In this document: positions 57,896-64,000 of the stretch, piece by piece | Layout: every line of letters starts with the position of its first letter | Numbering within the stretch: position 1 is the stretch's first letter | Assembly (NCBI GenBank): GCA_022316685.1 | Contig: JAKJHU010001064.1 | Span: 1 to 64,000, forward strand | Reading direction: 5' to 3' | Length of the DNA: 64,000 nt | Source: Progne subis subis | Taxonomy: Eukaryota > Chordata > Aves > Passeriformes > Hirundinidae | The notes under the pieces: generated by a model | Told to the model about the DNA's origin: nothing | What the model saw: the letters and a program-made list of their open reading frames with translations, nothing else | The model's database searches: none | Made by a program: the position numbers and the translations under genes

Positions 57896-58850
57896 ACTGG
57901 TGTCCCCTATGAGGACTGGGCAACAATGAATGGTGACCCTGACATGATCCTGGCAGATGACTACAGACCAGTGAGACAGTGGAGCCCAGCTGAACTGAGC
58001 CAGGTGGATCAAGAGCCTGAAGATCAGAGCAGGTGAAGAGAGTCTTAGAGCAAAATAGGGAGACCTGAGAGACTAAAAATCCAGATGAATTGCAGCCAGG
58101 TGGAGCTGAGAGCTTGAAAGCAATGTAGGCAGAACTGAAAGCCCCAGAGTCTGAATAACTTATGAGACACTGACCCCAAGGTATGGCCGCAGTTTGTGGG
58201 ATACTGGGGCGGCACATGCTAGTGTTCATGGCAGCAATGCGTAGCTAGAAGTGGCAGCAGAGCTTTGAGAAGGTGGAGTCACAGCTGCACAAAAGGAATG
58301 TTAGAAAAGCTTGGAGTGACCAACTAACAGGAAAAAAAAAAAAAAAAAAAAAAGATGTGACCAAACTCAAAGAGAAAAAACATCATGAAAATGAGTTTGG
58401 AACTGTAAGAGGGAAAGTGTTGAAAAGAACTATACAGGAAGGAGAGTATCAGCAAGCAGTGATGTTGCTTCAGCCAACAGAAGAACTGAAATTGCAGAAG
58501 ACAAAAGCTACAAAAACTGAAAAGGGAGCAAGAGAATTTACTAAAGCAGCAGTGGGACCTAGAGACAGATTAGTTTTGTTATTCAGTTCAATGTGTTTGT
58601 TTGCTGGTGAAACATAAATATTTTATTCAAAAGTTAATATTCCATAGGCATAAATTCAATAGGCATAGATATCAGTAGGCATAATGACAAAAGCTAATAT
58701 TCCATGTAAGAGAATGATGTTCTATACTGTTAAGAACAAAACTAAACCAAAACAAACAAAGAAGAGAGAGTTAACAATTACTGAGAAAGGAACAGAAAAG
58801 GTAGTTCGGCCACTGTAAACTTTCACTCTGAGTCTACATTTCAAATAACA
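57896..58850 (+). mobile_element. ERV leader and internal remnant, plus
   Basis: PBS-like site at 57898, then leader-like DNA. A 114-codon frame at 58273-58617 includes a run of 20+ A (58330-58352) and is Lys/Glu-rich; a gag-proximal origin is possible but no domain is recognisable. Ends where GC-module homology begins (58860). Confidence 0.5.
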
Positions 58851-58859
58851 CAGGGGCCC

Positions 58860-59680
58860 CATCTGAATGAGAATTTCTCCTCAGGAGAAATGTGTTTTTG
58901 TAACTTTTCTTGGTTGCCAGGAGCTTGGCCCAGCTCAGCAGCACAGACACGGCACAAGGACTTTAATGACCCTCTCATGGATTTGGTGTTGTTTACATTC
59001 AACTTTGTCCCTGAGAGTTCAAAAAACTTCTCAAGAACTCAAAGTTAAATTAAAACGTTGAAGTTTCCTAAAGTTTTAATGGGTCCCAGAGAGCAACCCA
59101 ACTGAGGGAAGTTTCCCCAGGTTCCAGGTAGAGCAGAACACTGCAGGCAGTGATGACAGGTGGGGACAAACAAGGCAAAGGTGTCTCTGATGCTGAGCAA
59201 ACCTGCAGGTGTTTCAGGAATGCAAAGGGCCAAGGCCTGAGCCCCAGCCCCTGCCAAGGCAGATCCTGTCCCTCCCTCAGTGCTCAGGGCTCTTCCCAGG
59301 ACACTGGGATGTGGGGATGTGCAATGCCAAGGGCAGCACCATGGGGCGGCCCCTGCCAGGCTGCTGAGCAGGGACAAGGAGGCAATGAGGCCCCAGGCCT
59401 GCCAGGGTCACTTGTCTCCTGCTCATGGCTCAGGCCCAGGGCCAGCAGCCATGGCCCAAGTGCTGCAGGAGTTGGCTGTGTCAGGGCCTTTCAGCTGCTG
59501 CCCATGCCTGTGCCCTCTCCAGCCCAGGCTGTCCTACGGTGTCCATGCCCTGCGCCTCTGTCCCTGCAGGCTGTCGTCATCCCCCGGCTGCCCCAGCTCG
59601 CTGGCCCCTTCCTTTGCTGACAGCTCTGTGTCCTGCCTGCCTCTGCCTGGCCACACAAAGCCTTGGGCTTGATACCCAAA
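58860..59680 (+). repeat. Copy of 9600-10420, forward
   Basis: Near-identical to the right end of copy A and to the inverse of 13490-14330. Confidence 0.87.
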
Positions 59681-59704
59681 GGGTTCATTCCATTTTCCCC
59701 CTGC

Positions 59705-60030
59705 CTGTGAAGTTTTAGCACAGGAACAAGGCATGCAGTGCCTGCTTTCTCAGCAAGGATGGTTGAAAGACAAGAAGACATCTGGCTCAAGAGTGCAGTG
59801 ATGGAAAAAACAAGGACTGCATCTGGGAATTAGGCACGGGTTTTATGGAAATGGCTACACTGAAGTACGCATTTAGTGACTGTATATAAGCAACTCACTG
59901 GTAGAATTACATGTCCATGTAAGGTTAGGAGTTATCCCTCTCTAGACCTCCTGAATAAATTATACCCTCTTATATAGTAAATTAGTGTTAAAGAATCTTA
60001 TTCTGGTATTTCTGAGAGTTGGTGATGGCA
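59705..60030 (+). mobile_element. LTR-like element, plus
   Basis: Has TGTGAAGTTTTAGCACAGG at the left, TATATAAGC at about 59882, AATAAA near 59953 and ATGGCA at the right. About 325 bp. The ends are my best guess; its counterpart at 13170-13490 is diverged. Confidence 0.45.
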
Positions 60031-60955
60031 CAGCCTGCACCAAACCAAGGACTCTACTATGACACTGTGGAAACTCATGGAACAAAGAGTCTATTTTGAA
60101 ACAGTGGAACCCCATGGAACCCAAATCCATTTTGGCACATTGGAACCACATTGAAGCAATGGTCCATTGTGATGCTGTGGCTCCAAGCAGACCCGTGTGA
60201 CACAGAAAAACGTCTTGGAACCAAGGAGCCATTTCTGTCACAGTAAGGCCTCGTGGAACCATGGGTCTGTTGTGCCACCGCAGAACCTCAGAGATCCAAG
60301 GTGATCATGGTATAGAACGGAACCTCCTGGAAGCAAGGGTGCGTTGTTAAACTGTGTGGCCTCATGGAGCCAAGAGGACCACAGTGACATTGCAGGGCCT
60401 CATGGAGCAATGGAGACTTTTCTGACACTTTGGGACCCACTGGAACCAAGGGGCCATTATAGCATGGCAGGACCTCATGAAATCAAGGGGGCTACAGTGA
60501 ACAGTGTGGGTGTCCATGGGATGAAGGGTCCATTCTGACACCGTGGAACCAAGAATACCATTGTGACACCATGGAGTCTGGCAGACGAAGGGGCAGTTGT
60601 CACACTGTGTGGAACCACTGAACCAAGGAGTCCATTGTGACTCTACAGGGCGCCATGGAACAGTGCAGGACCCCATGGAACCAAATGTTCATTGTGACAT
60701 TGCGTGGCCTCATGGAATTCTGGAGGCCATGATGACACTTTGAGGCTTGACACTTGTTGAACCAAGGGGCACTGCAGGGCCTCATGGAACCAAGGAGACG
60801 CTTCTGACATTGTGAGTCCCCAGGGAACCAAGGGTCCATTGTGATACTGTGGTACCAAGGAGACCCCTGTGACACTGCAAGGCCTCATGGAAGTAAGGGA
60901 CCATTGTGACACTTCAGGGCCCCATGGAAACAAGGGACCAGTGTCACACTATGAT
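60030..60955 (+). repeat. 37-bp minisatellite, plus, ~25 units
   Basis: Inverse partner of 11985-13150. GGAACCAAGG and CATTGTGACAC cores recur throughout. Confidence 0.9.
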
Positions 60956-60974
60956 GCCCCATGAATCTAAGGGA

Positions 60975-61810
60975 AGAGGGAACAGGTCTGGTTGGCTTGG
61001 CCTGACTGCTCCAACTGACCTCAGCATATTGAGGGTCTCTTCTCACGTTCCCCTCAAACACTGGGGCTCTGAGCTTTCATTCAAATGCAAAACAACTTTC
61101 CTTCTCACTCAAGCTCACTCATCCATGGCCAATATGGGATTCCTACTCCAAATTTCCTAATATTCAGGGATTGCTCCCAGACAAAAGTTGCCATTACCAA
61201 CATCTGACTGACCCTATCTTCCTGAGAGCTGGCTCTCACCTGCCTTCAAACACTGAGGCTCTGTGCTTTCCTTCCTATGGAAAAGAACTGTTCCTCCTGC
61301 ACAGGCACCCATGGCCAAAATTGGTACATCTCCTCAAAAATTCCTATAGGTAAGGATTTCTCCCAGACAAAAGCTGCCAGCACAGACAGCTCTGGCTGGT
61401 CTTGGCCCCTGGTGGTTGCCTCTAATTTGACTTGATTCACTGGGGCTCTGCCCTTTCCTTCCTATGGAAAAGAACATCTCCAGGTGCCCATTTGGGATTT
61501 CACCTTCAAAACTCCTATATCCAAAGATTGCTCCTTGATGAAACCTGACATTACACACAGCTATGGTTGGCCTTGGTCTCCTGGGAGCCAGCTCTCACCT
61601 GCCTTCCAAACACTGGGCCTCTCTGCTTTCCTTTCTATGGAAAAGAATGGGCCTTCTCCTCCAGGCAAAAAGGGTTGAAATTGGGATTGAACATTCAACA
61701 TTTCGAAAATGAAAGGGTTGCTCCCAGAAAAACCTGCCAGGACAGACAGGTCTGGCTGGCCTTGGCTTCTGGTGGCTGCAGTTCATCAGCCCCAGAAACA
61801 CTGGAGCTCT
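60975..61810 (+). repeat. ~187-bp tandem repeat, about four units
   Basis: CTTCCTATGGAAAAGAAC at 61267 and 61454, a variant near 61632, and an earlier unit from about 61075. Not present next to the partner array in the other arm, where an OR fragment follows instead. Confidence 0.85.
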
Positions 61811-61814
61811 GTAG

Positions 61815-62315
61815 TTTCCTTCCTGTGGAGACCATGGTGACATTGTGGAGCCCCATGGATCCATGGACATGATTCTGACATTTTGAGGCCTTCTGAAATG
61901 ACAGGGCCATTGTTGCACTGTGGAGATGCTGTGAATTCCAGGTACCATTGTGATATAGCAGGTTACCATGGATCCCAGTGGCCACTGTGACACTGCGGGG
62001 CCTCATGGAACCAAGGGGAGCATTGTGTGGAGCAGCAGGGCTTTGTGGAACCAAGAGGCCATTGTTGCTGTACAGGGCCTGGTGGAACCAAAGGGTCACT
62101 GTGATCCTGCAGGGCACCGTGGGTCCATGGAGAGGCATTGCAAGGCCCCATGGAATCATGGAGACCATGGTGACACTGCAGGGCCCCACAGAACCAAAGG
62201 GCCATTGTGACCCTGCAGGGCCTCATGGAAGCAAGGGGCCATTGTGACACCTCAGAAGCAAGGAGAGAACATTGTGACACTACAGGGCCTCATGGAACCA
62301 AGGGGAGATGGAACA
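61815..62315 (+). repeat. 37-bp minisatellite, plus, ~13 units
   Basis: CTGCAGGGCC at 62176 and CTGCAGGGCC again at 62213 give exactly 37 bp. Flanked on both sides by ~187-bp repeats. Confidence 0.92.
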
Positions 62316-62339
62316 AATCTGTGTAGTTTGGCCTCCCAG

Positions 62340-62610
62340 GGGTCACCTGACAGGTCCAGCTGATCTTGGAATGCTGAAGGCTGCCTCTCATCAGCCTCTG
62401 GAGCACTGGGGCTCTGTGCATTCCTTCCTATGGAAAAGAACCAACCGTTTATCCAGGTGCCCACAGTTAAAATTAGTACTCTCCCTGAATTTTTCTATGA
62501 AAGGGTTCTTGCAGACAAAAGCTGCCAGGACAGAGAGCTCTGGCTGGCCTTGGCTTCTGGTGATCACCTCTCATCTCAAGGAAGCCCTGAGGAAACTATG
62601 TGAAGAGGTT
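62340..62610 (+). repeat. ~187-bp repeat, about 1.5 units
   Basis: CCTTCCTATGGAAAAGAACC at about 62424 with CTGCCAGGACAGAGAGCTCTGGC downstream. Confidence 0.8.
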
Positions 62611-62639
62611 TGACTATAGCAACATCAGTGAGTCTCTCA

Positions 62640-64000
62640 TCCTCTGAAAAACTCAGAAAAACTCAGATATGCTGCTGATCATATGTGCCTTTTTTTTTTT
62701 TTTTTTCTCATTGCGTATTATACATTAAATACTATTTTCAGCTAAAAATATTCTTCTTATCACTCTACCAGTGTTATCTGATACAAAACACCTCCTCTTA
62801 CATATGGATCCAGGTCACCTGTATAAGCAAACACAATAAGGAATCCACCAGGAATGATTTCTCCCTGCTCCCATCTGTCCCATCTCCTCTGGAGCTGGAG
62901 GTGCAGCCCCAGCCCTTGGGAGGGCTCCAGGGGTCACAAGCTCAGCTCCCACACAGAGAACTTGCAGACCCTGGGGTGCCCCTTTCAGACTCGGTGCCCA
63001 GAGCCTTTCTGTAACTTTCCCCCTGGAGGTGCTGCTTCCCTGCAGCCCCGGCCATGGACAGCAGCAGACCCTGGTGTGTCCCAGCAGCAGTGCCAGCTCA
63101 GGGCCCTGTGGGGAGCAGGGGCTGGGGCAGCAGGACAAACCAGCCCGGCCGGCCAGGACCTGCTCAGCTGGGGAAAGGGATGTCCAGGGAGAAGAGCAAG
63201 AGAATGTTTCTGTGCCTGCAGGGAGGAGTGCAGAGGGAGCTGCTGCTGCAGGCACCAGCTCTGGCCAGGCCCCTCTCTCCCCTTCCCAGAGCTGCTGTGC
63301 TGGCCTGGGGACAGGGGCTGGCACTGAGTGGGCAGAGGCAGCCTGTGCTGGGCATCTCCTGGGGCCAGGAGCAGGAGTCCTGCACTGTCACTGAGCTCTA
63401 CTTCCCCTGCCATGGGGAGCTCCAGCCCTGGGGCTGATGTGGAGGCTGACCTCCCTCTCTGCCCCTCAGCCGCTGCTGAGCCCTTCAAGGGGGCCAGGGC
63501 TGTGGGGTGAGTGTGGAGCACAGAATATGGACTTCACAATTAGAAAATTCTATAGCAGGTATGTTTCATTTCCAGCTGGGACACACACTGGGGGATATTT
63601 CCTCCAAACTGTGTGTGTTCCAGTGACTTTCACTCACTTACTTATCTTTTGAAGTATTACATATGCATTAAATTTAACAACACGGCCATACATATTCATT
63701 ACCTAGCTCCACCTAGCCCTGCTTCATATTGCAATTAGCCAGAACATCTTTCTGCAGCTGCAGAGCCCCCATTGGTGGTCATGGGCCAGGGTCTTCTGAT
63801 GAAGTAAATTGTCTTCCTTCTGATGTCCTCTTCTTGATCCCTCCTTCTAGGCAGGCACAGGAAGGATTTGGCTAGTTCCCAGGTCGGTTTGCCCTGGACA
63901 AACCATGAGCCTGGTTCTTGCTGGATCCCAAGCCACAAAGTTCTGCTTTATCAATTTTTGGCAAATACCTAGGTCCAGCTTTTTTGAAGTTTGAACATTA
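62640..64000. other. Unassigned DNA to window end
   Basis: T-run at 62690-62706. 62850-63510 is GC-rich with frames open on both strands and no recognised domain. 63520-64000 has no gene that I can support. Confidence 0.4.

Noticed and set aside
63054..63437. 127-codon plus frame near the window end
   Set aside because: GC-rich, both strands open, no recognised domain; kept only as unassigned DNA.

Overview
This is vertebrate, almost certainly songbird (passerine) DNA. The signs are CR1 LINE fragments with their typical 3' tails, several avian-type ERV long terminal repeats (LTRs), a cluster of single-exon OR14-type olfactory receptor (OR) copies, and a PIM1-like kinase of the kind known to be amplified in songbirds. 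There are no mammalian L1 or Alu elements and no prokaryotic gene structure. Real coding content is small: one intact OR (51818-52750, minus), two frameshifted OR copies (6520-7473 minus; 19862-20796 plus), one spliced PIM1-like kinase (36697-38714, minus, plus an unresolved first exon upstream) with an apparent frameshift, one decayed PIM paralogue beside it (about 35150-36420, minus), and two OR relics.

Most of the window is segmental duplication. A block at 1-10430 is repeated in the same orientation at 45525-55262; each copy carries, in order, a ~147-bp tandem repeat, an ACTGGGA-type minisatellite, a CpG-rich promoter-like array of ZNF143/Staf-like motifs, AT-rich DNA, GC-rich modules and an OR gene. 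Separately, about 12.0-21.1 kb is repeated in inverted orientation at about 61.0-51.5 kb. These arms contain 37-bp and ~187-bp tandem arrays, an ERV LTR with leader remnant, GC-rich modules and an OR copy. LTRs present in one copy but not the other (3584-4262, 48235-48455, 49975-50506, 56016-56658) postdate the duplications, or were lost from the partner copy.

The middle (21.1-45.3 kb) is mostly single-copy: CR1 fragments, nested LTRs, short minisatellites and the PIM locus with its CpG island (38.4-39.5 kb, including a GGGGCC hexanucleotide run). A ~2.5-kb CR1 with recognisable endonuclease and reverse transcriptase parts lies at 40165-42692. I see no rRNA, tRNA, CRISPR array or multi-gene operon-like system. 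The most notable content is the duplication architecture, the composite 37/187-bp satellite, the ZNF143-like array and the degenerating kinase pair. Many long reading frames in the GC-rich modules and minisatellites are open only because of base composition and are not reported as genes.
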